From GWE2-51-13 sp942492825 (GTDB lineage Bacteria > Bacillota_I > Bacilli_A > Erysipelotrichales > Erysipelotrichaceae), in the NCBI GenBank assembly GCA_942492825.1, contig OW818635.1, positions 1,054,001 to 1,118,000 of the forward strand: a stretch of 64,000 bases of DNA, in the 5' to 3' direction. A program made the position numbers and the translations under genes. Within the stretch, counting starts at the first letter, position 1; every line of letters starts with the position of its first letter. Under the pieces are notes generated by a model. It was not told where the DNA came from and did no database searches. It worked only from the letters and a program-made list of their open reading frames with translations. Of this stretch, positions 44,901 through 52,819 are shown piece after piece.

Positions 44901-47267
44901 CGCGTTGTAGTTGTCGATGCTTAGAAGAGCTCCGGTGCCTTTGGTAACGGTCAAGGTGCCCGGGAGATAAGTAATCGCGTAGTTGCCGGCGATATCGGTC
45001 GATCCATCATTGATGACGGCCGCGCTGGCAAGGTTGCTGCTGGATCCAACATTGGTTTGGCTGCCGATGACGGTGACGGACCCGAAGGTTTCGCCCGTAG
45101 CCAAGGTGCCAAGTGTCAAAGTATATCCATCATTGGTCAACGGTGTGCCATCGTAAACTTTGGTATCATTGTTGGCTCTGATCGTAATCGGTCTGGCGGT
45201 AATGGTAACCGTTCCGCTTCCGGTACGATCATCGTAGTTATCATTGGAAACTTTTACATAAACCGTTTGCGCCGAAGTGATGGTGGTAAACAACGGTTTT
45301 GTGAGTGACCAATCTACGTTATTTAAGCTGTAATAGACGACATCGTCCGTAATCAGATTGATGACGGAGATGCTATGCGCTTGTGAATCATAGATATCAT
45401 TGTAGTTGCTGATATTGAGGATTTCGCCCGTCGCTTTGGTAACGGTCAAGGTACCCTTAACATATGTGACTGAGTAATTGGACGAGACATCGTCCCCTCC
45501 GTCTTTAATGACGGCGGCGCTGGCGATGTTGTCGCTCGAACCGACATTGGTCTGACTGCCGGTTACGGTAACGCTGTAGAAGCTATCCCCAGTCGCCAAA
45601 CTGCCGAGGGACAAGGTATATCCGCTATCCGTCAACGCTAAACCGTTATAGACTTTCGAATTGCTGTCGGCGGTAATGGTGATCGGACGTACGGTAATCG
45701 TGACGGTTCCGCTCCCCAAACGATCTACAAAGTTCGAGTTGACGACTTTCACGAAAACCGTGGTGGTCGGCGTGAAGTTGGTGAACATCGGTTTGGCTGT
45801 CGACCAGTCGGAACCATTGTTGGTCAAACTGTAATATACAACGTCGCCAGAGATCGTGTTGGTCACGTTGATGCTATGCGCGGCCGAATCGTAGACCGCA
45901 TTGTAATTGTCGATGCTTAAGGTAGCTCCGGTACCTTTGGTAACGGTCAAGGTTCCAGGAACGTACGTAATCGCGTAGTTGCCAGCGACATTGTTGGATC
46001 CGTCATTGATGACGGCCGCGCTTGCGACGTTGGCGCTGGATCCGACATTGGTCTGGCTACCGGTAACGGTGACAAGTCCGAAGACTTCGCCATCGGCCAA
46101 GGAACCCGAGGTCAATGCGTATCCGCTATTGGTTAGCGCTAAACCATCGTAAACTTTTGTTGCGCTATTGGCGGTAATCGTGATCGGACGCGGTGTGATG
46201 ACTACCGAAGCGTTTCCGGTGCGATCGTTGTAATTCGGGTTTTCGACTTTGACATAAATTGTCGTTCCACCCGTCACGTCGGTGATCATCGGTTTAACGG
46301 TTGACCAACTCGTGTTATTTAAGCTGTAATATACGACGTCTCCCGCAATCAGGTTGTTAACGGAGATGCTGTGTTCTTGCGAATCATAGACACCGCTAAA
46401 CCCGGTAACGTTCAGTGTTTCACCGTTTGCCTTTAAGGTGTTAACGGTGACAGTGGCTTGCGCCGGAGTCGGGATAAATCCATCACTTCCAAGTCCGATG
46501 ACATGGTTGGTGTTGTAATAAGGAACACCGACGGTTCCGGATGCGAAGGTTTTCGAATAGTTTTGAGATCCCGTAGTGCTGAAAATCCAGTCGTACGCGA
46601 GGCTCGGGTTTGCGACGAATTGATCATCGGAAACCTGGAGAGTGGAATCATAGATGGCAGTCGGAGCGTTTTTGAACGTAATTGCCGCCGACTTTGAGGA
46701 TTGTGGAGTTGAGTTATTCGTCGGAACCAAAGTAACTTCGATTTTCATCGGGGTATAGTCCGAAATCGGACCTGCGAGTGAGAATTTAGCAGTATAGTTC
46801 TTTTCTAATGTACTCCCTTCAGTCAATTCATAATTCGTTTCCAGAATCTTCGTTTGGAACACATTGGATCCACTCGGATTGGAAATAACAGCGTTTAAAT
46901 TGAAGAAAACACTTCCATTGTATTCTTGAGTCGGGTATTCAATAATTACGTGGAATGTAACGGAGAATTCGGATTTCGCGGTTTTAGTCGCCGTGACCGT
47001 ATAGGTTACAGATCCCGTCGTACCATGAACCAAGTTCAACGTTGTAGGTGTAGCAACTTTCGAAAGCGCCCATTCGTTTCTTGTTACGTAATCGACGCCA
47101 CCGCCATATTCGTCTAAGAATTTAGGAACATCGAAATTTAGTTGCGCTTGCGGTATATCCACCGGCGGCGCGGCGTGGACCGTGATGGGTAGGGGCGATA
47201 TGATCGAATATAAACCGAACAGAATCGCGAATGACCAAGCAGCAGTCTTTCTTAATAGTTTCAGCAT
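41970..47267 (-). CDS. Large surface protein with YDG/MBG repeats and a C-terminal membrane anchor (1765 residues)
   Basis: A signal peptide (about 1-32) and an N-terminal Ig-like region lead into seven repeats of about 157 residues. Each has a YDSxxHSI...NNGSDWS module and an MBG/YDG module (RPITIxADSxxKVYDG...GTLTVT). Two Ig/cadherin-like domains follow (DTDGDPLTI and DIDGDPLTF). A transmembrane helix (PWWWLLGLLPLLLLLI near 1640) and RRPRPE are followed by about 100 residues that, by the positive-inside rule, should be cytoplasmic. That tail resembles the neighbouring 151-residue protein. MBG/YDG repeats are adhesin stalk modules. AAGGAGGAC precedes the start. Downstream of the pilus-like operon. 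Confidence 0.9.
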   Translation of the reverse strand: MLKLLRKTAAWSFAILFGLYSIISPLPITVHAAPPVDIPQAQLNFDVPKFLDEYGGGVDYVTRNEWALSKVATPTTLNLVHGTTGSVTYTVTATKTAKSEFSVTFHVIIEYPTQEYNGSVFFNLNAVISNPSGSNVFQTKILETNYELTEGSTLEKNYTAKFSLAGPISDYTPMKIEVTLVPTNNSTPQSSKSAAITFKNAPTAIYDSTLQVSDDQFVANPSLAYDWIFSTTGSQNYSKTFASGTVGVPYYNTNHVIGLGSDGFIPTPAQATVTVNTLKANGETLNVTGFSGVYDSQEHSISVNNLIAGDVVYYSLNNTSWSTVKPMITDVTGGTTIYVKVENPNYNDRTGNASVVITPRPITITANSATKVYDGLALTNSGYALTSGSLADGEVFGLVTVTGSQTNVGSSANVASAAVINDGSNNVAGNYAITYVPGTLTVTKGTGATLSIDNYNAVYDSAAHSINVTNTISGDVVYYSLTNNGSDWSTAKPMFTNFTPTTTVFVKVVNSNFVDRLGSGTVTITVRPITITADSNSKVYNGLALTDSGYTLSLGSLATGDSFYSVTVTGSQTNVGSSDNIASAAVIKDGGDDVSSNYSVTYVKGTLTVTKATGEILNISNYNDIYDSQAHSISVINLITDDVVYYSLNNVDWSLTKPLFTTITSAQTVYVKVSNDNYDDRTGSGTVTITARPITIRANNDTKVYDGTPLTNDGYTLTLGTLATGETFGSVTVIGSQTNVGSSSNLASAAVINDGSTDIAGNYAITYLPGTLTVTKGTGALLSIDNYNAVYDSSAHSINVTNTVFGDAVYYSLTNNGSDWTMVQPMFTIVTPITTVYVKVVNSNYEDRLGNGTVTITQRPIIIKANDDSKVFDGLPLTNDGYTLALGSLATGESINSVTVTGSQTVVGSSDNIASAAVIKDGEVVVTLNYLITYTKGTLSVTKAIGQTLDITNYSDVYDSEGHVITLNNLITGDTAYFSLTNNGSDWSLVNPMITNVTAGTTVYVKVVNNDYEDRLGSGTVTITRRPITIKADDNTKVYDGIALTDSGYTLTLGSLAIGENLAGVSVVGSQTNVGSSANIASAAIINDGIVDVSANYQVTYVNGTLSVTPATGIELDITDYDEVYDSEEHSISIENLIAGDMVYYSLTNDPDDWSTVKPMFTNVTPVTTVYVKVVNPNYVDRLGGGMVTITLRPISIQAASDSKVFDGAPLTNNTYLLTLGTLAGTETLFGVTVTGSQTNVGNSANIPSAAVVKDGDLDVSSNYEITYVNGTLTVTPATGEELDVIGYDEIYDSEEHGVILNNLLEGDVVYFSLTNNGSDWSLVEPKFTDVSVNTIYVKVVNPNYLDRLGSAVVSITLRPISITAGSAAKVADGLPLTNSIFALSLGTLADGEVLSAVTLTGSQTAVGISANVASAAVILDGAANVSSNYAITYVAGTLTVTAPTNVAPTAASVTYTILRGTTLNRAFIIGDTDGDPLTIQILNGPDFGSVNVANGRFNYVHDGVALTSDTFTFRVSDGTALSPIRTIRINFTDLPILNNAPVVENAEFDTDYQTALDETVGDLGSDIDGDPLTFALVAQAAFGTVTLNADGTFRYVPKNGFEGTDSFTFKANDGKADSNIATVTINVGEEIFVDPEPTPQAQLPWWWLLGLLPLLLLLIRRPRPEVQEVVLNPDGTITATWGYLGPRLMHKDYDRDESVLEVVSGDVKQVPSVDAIPYEFDRGRHENIFKTVSDKNAVVRWTIKKKTEELDPELVEKLLKKNQK

Positions 47268-47292
47268 AGAGTCCTCCTTTCAAGAGTTCACA

Positions 47293-47748
47293 TTAGGAAT
47301 TCATTTGGATCGATCGGGATGTCTCGATCGATGATGTCGATGTACGATGGTTTTGGATGATCCATTCGACACGTGTGTCTTCCAACATCACGGTTTGGAT
47401 AACGTTGCGATGTCTTCCGGCGGCGAAATAGACCGGGATGTCCTTCGACAAGAGAAGTGCCGTTCCGCTGTGGACAAGCAGACAACTTTCTCCGTGCTGG
47501 ACGCTGATGGGATGGGTATTGGGATTGACGTATCCCCAAGTGACAAGATAGCTTCCATCCGGCATTTTCTCGACCTTGTCGATGACCGCGCGGACTTCCA
47601 TGCGGCGTCGTGAGAGGATGACATACATGATTCCGATGCTTGCCAATGAGGCCAGTGTGATCCACACTCCGCTCGGCTGATAGGTCATAAAAGCGGGGAG
47701 CGTGGAGACCAGCGTGCTCGTTGAGAGGAATTCGAGGAATTTTCGCAT
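47293..47748 (-). CDS. Membrane protein sharing the C-terminal domain of the YDG-repeat protein
   Basis: 151 residues: N-terminal helix or helices (about 25-48), SRRRMEV, then a domain with MPDGSYLVTWGYVNP, FAAGRHRNVIQT and VEWIIQ. The large protein at 41970 has NPDGTITATWGYLGP, FDRGRHENIFKT and VRWTIK in the same order after its own helix and RRPRPE. The two genes are adjacent and co-directional, 25 bases apart. The start is set by AAAGGGGAGACCT; an overlapping frame (47288-47800) lacks these features. Perhaps both tails bind the same cytoplasmic partner. No family name assigned. Confidence 0.8.
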   Translation of the reverse strand: MRKFLEFLSTSTLVSTLPAFMTYQPSGVWITLASLASIGIMYVILSRRRMEVRAVIDKVEKMPDGSYLVTWGYVNPNTHPISVQHGESCLLVHSGTALLLSKDIPVYFAAGRHRNVIQTVMLEDTRVEWIIQNHRTSTSSIETSRSIQMNS

Positions 47749-47782
47749 AGGTCTCCCCTTTCTTTATACATGAGGATACAAA

Positions 47783-47819
47783 AACCGACTTCTTGAGCAT
47801 ATTATCAAGGAAGTCGGTT
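47783..47819 (-). terminator. Intrinsic terminator after the pilus-like operon
   Basis: AACCGACTTCCTTGA...TCAAGAAGTCGGTT hairpin with TTTTTG on the minus strand, between the BTAD regulator and the 151-residue gene. It separates the pilus-like operon from the surface-protein pair. Confidence 0.88.
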
Positions 47820-47883
47820 AGTGATAGGTTAGATTTTAGGATAATGATGGAAAATCATGAAATCATGATGATTTAAGCCTTTT

Positions 47884-49068
47884 CTACTGCTTGTGTAAGG
47901 GCGAAATATGGTAATGAAGCTTGATGTTGGGGGAAGTATTGTGCTTTTGGAACGTCGTGCGGATCCGATTGGAAATCATATGCGCGTTCTGTTCGGTGTT
48001 ACATGGCAACAATAGGATGAACTGGGTCGGATTCATGCGGGAGAAGATATCCCCTTTACGCAACGATTGCAGGATAATACCACGTAGTCGTTCCATCGTT
48101 TTCTGTAATTGGAATTCGTTTTCGTCGGTCTTGATCTCCAGCAACATGACGTATTTCTTCTCGTCGGAACGATCTTCGGTCCGCAACGCGATCTGATACA
48201 TCCGTTTGAATACTTCGTGCTCGCAATAGAACGCGCCTTCTTGGTCCTTGTCTTCTTGCAAGGTTTCCAAGAGTTCGCCCATGCCGATCTGACTGACTTC
48301 TTCACGCGACAGAATCATGTTATAGAGGGACTTGGTACGCAACGATAATTGCGCGTTGAATTCTTTATAGAAACGGCGGTTGATCGTTTCGTAATATTCG
48401 ATCGCTTTACGATATTGCTTGGTTTCGATCAAACTTAAGAGGAAGTAATAATGAAACTCTTCGTTTAGCGGATCGATCCGCAAGGCCAACTGCGCCACTT
48501 GCATGATCTCGTCGTACTTCCGATCAATTTCCAAATCTTCGAGGTACATCATGACACTGCGGTTGTGGATGTGGGTGAAATACTCGCGTACCGGCATCGT
48601 CCAGAGTTGAGAAGTACTTGAAGTCAAGAAGGGTTGCGGCATCAACTCGATGATCTGTTTCAGCAACTCGCTTTTTTCGATTCGAGTCACGCTTTCATCA
48701 TTGATTTTCTTCCATAATGCATCGGCTTCTTCAACATCGACCCAGACTTCGCAATCCGGATTGAAAGCATACCCCGTTTTGGTTGTCTTTAAGCAATCGA
48801 TTCCTTTCAAGTCTTCGACTTCTTCGAAGAGTTGACGGAGTCGGAAAATCGAGAATTTCAGCGCACTGACCGGATTGAGACTATCTGCCCAAAGGTTTTC
48901 GATCAGTTTCTCTTTGGTGATATTTTGCTTACGATGGTAGATCAGGTATTCCAAAACTAAAACCAAGTGTTTCCCGAACTTGTCTTTTACTTCGATTACC
49001 TTATCGTCGAATGAAAACGCGAGTTCGCCGAATAAACGGATTTTTAGTCGTCCTTCCTTCATCGTCAC
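47884..49068 (-). CDS. BTAD (SARP-like) regulator with degenerate GGDEF-like C-terminus
   Basis: N-terminal OmpR-type winged helix (KIRLFGELAF, ENLWADSLNPVSALKFSIFR, about 1-100), then the bacterial transcriptional activation domain of helical repeats (about 105-265). The final region (LRKGDIFSRMNPTQFILLLP near 350-369) aligns with the GGDEF segment of diguanylate cyclases, but GGDEF is replaced by NPTQF, so catalysis is unlikely. It may bind a nucleotide or only dimerise. I prefer the GTG at 49068 (six bases after GGGGGG); ATG at 49062 is nearly equivalent. It is the last gene of the pilus-like operon, 11 bases after pilT, and probably controls it or the surface genes. Confidence 0.8.
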   Translation of the reverse strand: MTMKEGRLKIRLFGELAFSFDDKVIEVKDKFGKHLVLVLEYLIYHRKQNITKEKLIENLWADSLNPVSALKFSIFRLRQLFEEVEDLKGIDCLKTTKTGYAFNPDCEVWVDVEEADALWKKINDESVTRIEKSELLKQIIELMPQPFLTSSTSQLWTMPVREYFTHIHNRSVMMYLEDLEIDRKYDEIMQVAQLALRIDPLNEEFHYYFLLSLIETKQYRKAIEYYETINRRFYKEFNAQLSLRTKSLYNMILSREEVSQIGMGELLETLQEDKDQEGAFYCEHEVFKRMYQIALRTEDRSDEKKYVMLLEIKTDENEFQLQKTMERLRGIILQSLRKGDIFSRMNPTQFILLLPCNTEQNAHMISNRIRTTFQKHNTSPNIKLHYHISPLHKQ

Positions 49069-49079
49069 CAATATCCCCC

Positions 49080-50147
49080 CTATCTGAGTTCTTTGATTCG
49101 TTTCTTTAGGATCGCTGGGTCGAAACAATGCGATAACGCTTCGGTTTCGTCCACGATATTTCGTTTCACTAAGTCCAAGATCATGCTATCCATGGAAATC
49201 ATTCCTTCGTCGACCGAAGCGATGATCGTGTTATTGAGTTGATGCGTCTTGCCTTCGCGGATCTGATTGCGGACCGCGGTGGCGTTGGTCATGATTTCAA
49301 AGACAGGCGTCAGGCTGCCATCGACTGTCCGAAGGAGTTGTTGGGAGATGACGGCTTGCAGGACCATGGCAAGTTGGACTCGGACCTGTTGTTGTTGAAG
49401 AGGTGGAAACACGTCGACGATACGGTCGACCGTGTTAGCCGCTCCCAAGGTATGAAGCGTCGAGAAGACCAAATGTCCGGTCTCGGCGGCGGTCATCGCT
49501 AAGGATATCGTTTCCAAGTCACGCATCTCGCCGATGAAGAGGACATCCGGCGCTTGTCGCAGCGCAGCTCGCAATGCGGAAGCCGTGCTTTCGCAGTCGG
49601 ATGAGATCTCGCGTTGGGATACGATGCTTTGGCTATGTCGGTGCAAGTATTCGATCGGATCTTCCAACGTCACGATATGTCCGCTACGTGTACGGTTGAT
49701 TTCATCCAACAGAACTGCCAAAGTGGAAGATTTTCCGCTACCGGCCGGGCCGCTGATGATGACCAATCCTTTATTGATTTTGGAAAAACGCATGATTTCC
49801 TCGGGGATCGACAATTCCTTCGCCGAAGGGATATCGAAACGCACGATCCGCAGAACGGCTGCCAAGGAACCGCGTTGTAGAAATACATTCACCCGGAAGC
49901 GGGCGGTGTTTTTGATCGAGAATGAAAAGTCGTCGTCCCCTCGTGTATTCAAAGTGTCGCGTGAGTGTGAAACGGCCAACGCATAGATCTCGTCGATGAT
50001 CCGTTCGGTGTCTTCCTTTTTAAGTTCGACATCGTCGACACGTTGTAGGCGGTTGTTGACTTTGATCGATAAGGGACATCCCGCGACGATGAAAATATCC
50101 GACGCATTTTTCCCCATCGCAATCGAAACCAAGTCTTGGATCGTCAT
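49080..50147 (-). CDS. pilT: PilT-type pilus retraction ATPase
   Basis: 355 residues, the PilT length. Walker A GPAGSGKSS near 131-139, Asp box VTLEDPIEYLH near 163, Walker B VLFIGEMRDLETI near 197, His box STLHTLGAANTVDRI near 222, and the C-terminal REGKTHQ near 295 all match PilT/PilU. In pili it depolymerises the fibre; no PilB-type assembly ATPase is seen here, so this may be the only motor of the local system or PilB may lie elsewhere. It lies one base after the preceding gene. Confidence 0.93.
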   Translation of the reverse strand: MTIQDLVSIAMGKNASDIFIVAGCPLSIKVNNRLQRVDDVELKKEDTERIIDEIYALAVSHSRDTLNTRGDDDFSFSIKNTARFRVNVFLQRGSLAAVLRIVRFDIPSAKELSIPEEIMRFSKINKGLVIISGPAGSGKSSTLAVLLDEINRTRSGHIVTLEDPIEYLHRHSQSIVSQREISSDCESTASALRAALRQAPDVLFIGEMRDLETISLAMTAAETGHLVFSTLHTLGAANTVDRIVDVFPPLQQQQVRVQLAMVLQAVISQQLLRTVDGSLTPVFEIMTNATAVRNQIREGKTHQLNNTIIASVDEGMISMDSMILDLVKRNIVDETEALSHCFDPAILKKRIKELR

Positions 50148-50148
50148 G

Positions 50149-50610
50149 TTAACCTCCCCATACCGGATCGCCGTCTAATGAATAGTCTTGCCCGTTCTTC
50201 GTGGATAAGCGGTAGGAAGTACGGGTCAAGAAAGGTTGGTTGGCGATCGATCCGACTTTCAACGTCACATCCATACGCAAGACGGAATATTCCAGTGAGA
50301 AATCGAAAGTCCTATTTATATTATTATACGTGATTTCGGGGTGCTTCAACAAGAATTGTGATAATATCACGTCGATATTTTCGTTATTTTCGGATGTCTT
50401 GGTCAACTCCATCGCCATCGAAGCGATTTTCTCTTCCGTCATGGACTGTAGGGCATAAGTCGAAGCGACGAGACTTGTCGTACGCTTCAATGCATTTCGG
50501 TCGCTATTGGCGCTTAACAGACTTAACGTTGCGAAACTCAAGACAGTAATGACGATGAAAACCGTCAATAACGTCGGTAATCCAAACAAAGTAACGCCGC
50601 GTGATTTCAT
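50149..50610 (-). CDS. Prepilin-like protein (GspK-like cleavage site without Glu5)
   Basis: The start at 50610 (GGGAGGATCACCC) gives MKSRGVTLFG followed by a hydrophobic helix (about 11-31). RG-VTLFG resembles a class III prepilin cleavage site, but residue +5 is Gly instead of Glu, as in GspK-type minor pilins. The C-terminal part is about 120 residues without motif. It overlaps the next gene by four bases (ATGA). Confidence 0.7.
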   Translation of the reverse strand: MKSRGVTLFGLPTLLTVFIVITVLSFATLSLLSANSDRNALKRTTSLVASTYALQSMTEEKIASMAMELTKTSENNENIDVILSQFLLKHPEITYNNINRTFDFSLEYSVLRMDVTLKVGSIANQPFLTRTSYRLSTKNGQDYSLDGDPVWGG

Positions 50611-51032
50611 GGGTGATCCTCCCTGTAGATCGAAACATGCCACCCGGTGACGATCGTTCCGTCACGGATGTCGACCAGTTCCAACCGGCTTGTCCGTAAC
50701 CATGATGATCCATATGGAATGGCTTGGATATAGACGGACAATTGATACGCCGCGGATGTTTTGGATGATTTCCCGTTGACGTCGTAGGAATACAGGTAAG
50801 TTTTCTCTTCGCCGCCGGCTTGCGTAAACAAGCTCAAGTAAGAGTCATCGTCCGATCGCAACGTTTCGCTGATTTCGACCATACGTTGCGTGATCTTGGC
50901 GATCGCACGGGTGTCTTGGTCCTTGGATGCGGCATTGGAGAACAATAGAAGCGATAGGATCGTCGCGACCGTCAACAAGATAAGGCTGATGACGATTTCC
51001 ATAAAAAATGAATAGAGACTCCGTTGCTTCAT
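50607..51032 (-). CDS. Small membrane-anchored pilus-like protein
   Basis: 141 residues: basic start, then SLYSFFMEIVISLILL and a hydrophobic helix (about 8-32), followed by a soluble domain with strands and a late GTIVTGW. A Glu inside the hydrophobic segment recalls prepilins, though the spacing is not the usual +5. Overlapping ATGA starts and stops link it to both neighbours, which implies a fixed stoichiometry in the operon. Confidence 0.65.
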   Translation of the reverse strand: MKQRSLYSFFMEIVISLILLTVATILSLLLFSNAASKDQDTRAIAKITQRMVEISETLRSDDDSYLSLFTQAGGEEKTYLYSYDVNGKSSKTSAAYQLSVYIQAIPYGSSWLRTSRLELVDIRDGTIVTGWHVSIYREDHP

Positions 51033-51481
51033 GATGTCGCCCCCTCACTCAACAATGCATACGAAATCGTATGAATTTCTCCGTTGACGTCTTTGAATGT
51101 GACAATAACGAAATTCCCCTTGGCTTCGAATCGAACCTCGCTTAACCGCGCGATCTTCTGTGCGGAATCGCTTTGGACTTCGTCATCCAAGGAGTTTTGT
51201 TCGACAAGGAAACCATCAAATTCATAGACCAAGATAAAGTTTTCGGATTCCTTAAAAACCAGGATTTCCTGATCGCGTATTTCGATGCTCCCACGCATAT
51301 CGTTCTGTTTCAATCGATTATTAAAGTAAGAAAGCGCCGTGTTGACTTGAAGATCCTTGGTGGATCTTGCGATCATATCGCGATAAAACCGGGCACCGTA
51401 CAACACGATAAAACCGGTTCCCGCGACATACAGCGCGATCAACACCAACATGAACACATTGCGATAGCCGTGACGATTCAT
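51029..51481 (-). CDS. DUF4860-like membrane-anchored protein
   Basis: 150 residues starting MNRHGYRNVF with one transmembrane helix (about 9-31). The rest contains short strands (GSIEIRDQEILVF, FVIVTFKDVNGE), resembling DUF4860 proteins found beside type II secretion/pilus genes in Bacillota. The start at 51481 follows AAAGGGGACTAG. It overlaps the next gene by four bases. Confidence 0.65.
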   Translation of the reverse strand: MNRHGYRNVFMLVLIALYVAGTGFIVLYGARFYRDMIARSTKDLQVNTALSYFNNRLKQNDMRGSIEIRDQEILVFKESENFILVYEFDGFLVEQNSLDDEVQSDSAQKIARLSEVRFEAKGNFVIVTFKDVNGEIHTISYALLSEGATS

Positions 51482-51482
51482 G

Positions 51483-51773
51483 CTAGTCCCCTTTTTTATA
51501 GACGCTGACATCCGGACGGATGTTGGCGCCGATGGTTTTATAGTAAACGTTGTATTGTTTCCCATCGATCAGAATCCCATAATTATCGATCAAGTAATCA
51601 AGATCGGCAGGATAAAAACCCTCTTGGGCATAACAAAGATTTAACGCACGTTGGATCGCTTCTTCGATCCGAACACGTCGTTCTTCGATGTTCCCTTCTT
51701 TGAGGATGTTAGCGGCCGGCAGGGATAAAAGCAACAGAAGCAAGAACCCCGCGACATAGAATACGCGTCTCAT
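51483..51773 (-). CDS. Short membrane-anchored protein of pilus-like operon
   Basis: 96 residues: MRRVFYVAGFLLLLLLSLPAA helix, then RIEEAIQRALNLCYAQEGFYPADLDYL, which resembles the helix-to-loop pattern after the stem of pseudopilins (pilin N-terminal helix, then EGxYP). The cleavage site itself is not canonical. The start at 51773 follows GGGAGGCTGAC and the TGA of the PilC-like gene. Confidence 0.65.
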   Translation of the reverse strand: MRRVFYVAGFLLLLLLSLPAANILKEGNIEERRVRIEEAIQRALNLCYAQEGFYPADLDYLIDNYGILIDGKQYNVYYKTIGANIRPDVSVYKKGD

Positions 51774-51774
51774 G

Positions 51775-52806
51775 TCAGCCTCCCAAAACCGACATGACCC
51801 CAAGCAAGGGGATCAAGAGCGAGAAGAGGACGGCACTGACAAAGGCGGTCAACAGAAGGACCAAGAACGGTTCGACTCGATTGAGTGTCTTTGTCAGACT
51901 GCGCTGTGCGTCATCTTGCGTCTTACGACTGACTTCTTCCATCATCAAATCGACTTTCCCGGCTTTCGCCGCCAAAGACAACGTCTTCTGCATCAACGGC
52001 GGATAAACATGGGATTGGGTAACCAATTCATAGAGACCTTCGTTGGGTTTGAGTGAAGTTGCGGTTTCTTTGAGCGTATCGCTTAATCGACCGGAAGGCA
52101 CTTGGCTAATCGCTAAGTCCAAGGCGGTCTTGGCTTCGACGCCGCCTTCCAATAAAACTTGGGATATGAAACTAAAGCGGGCAAGATCGGCCAATCGTTT
52201 GCTTTGGGGAAAGAAGCGTAGAACTTTTTCCGTCAAGTCTTCCTCGTCGATCCCGAAGGCCGAACGGACGCTTTGAATCAATAGCCACACCAAGACCAGC
52301 GCCAACAAGACCATTCCGACCCCGGAGAAGATCTTGGCCGCATTCAATAAGATCGTGGTAAACGCGTTATCGACACCGCCCAGGTTGGCATATACTTCCT
52401 GAAAAACCGGCAGAACCGCATAGCTCAAAACGCCCATGACGACGATCAATACCGCTAAAAGCAGAACCGGCATAAAAAGAAGTTCGCTGAGAAAACGTTT
52501 GGTTTCGCCTTGTCGGCGATAATGGTCCGCGAGGTGGAAAGCGACTTTGTCTTCCCGACCGACCACTTCGGCGGCTTCCATCGCGCGAATAAGCTCTTGC
52601 GGAAATCCCGGATCTTGTGTCAACGCATCCGAAAGTTTCCCTGTTTTCGCGAGGTTTTGGGCCAGTGTGTCGACATCGATTTCGGTGCGACTGTCCTCCA
52701 ACATTCTTAGTCCGTCTTCCATCGGAAGTCCGGAGTCATAAATCAATCCGATCTGGGTACAAAATGATTGGAGCGCCTCATCGCTGTGGAGACTTCGTTT
52801 CGCCAT
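51775..52806 (-). CDS. pilC: GspF/PilC-like inner-membrane protein
   Basis: The start at 52806 (AAAGGAGGGAAGACG) gives 343 residues with two T2SF domains. Visible are TGKLSDALTQDPGFPQ (first copy) and GRLSDTLKETATSLKPNEG (second copy), plus three to four transmembrane helices (for example near 125, 165 and 320). It is the platform protein of type IV pilus and type II secretion systems, slightly shorter than usual (about 400). Central member of the operon. Confidence 0.88.
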   Translation of the reverse strand: MAKRSLHSDEALQSFCTQIGLIYDSGLPMEDGLRMLEDSRTEIDVDTLAQNLAKTGKLSDALTQDPGFPQELIRAMEAAEVVGREDKVAFHLADHYRRQGETKRFLSELLFMPVLLLAVLIVVMGVLSYAVLPVFQEVYANLGGVDNAFTTILLNAAKIFSGVGMVLLALVLVWLLIQSVRSAFGIDEEDLTEKVLRFFPQSKRLADLARFSFISQVLLEGGVEAKTALDLAISQVPSGRLSDTLKETATSLKPNEGLYELVTQSHVYPPLMQKTLSLAAKAGKVDLMMEEVSRKTQDDAQRSLTKTLNRVEPFLVLLLTAFVSAVLFSLLIPLLGVMSVLGG

Positions 52807-52819
52807 CGTCTTCCCTCCT

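Noticed and set aside
47288..47800. 170-codon frame overlapping the 151-residue membrane protein
   Set aside because: Out of frame with the shared domain; no ribosome binding site.
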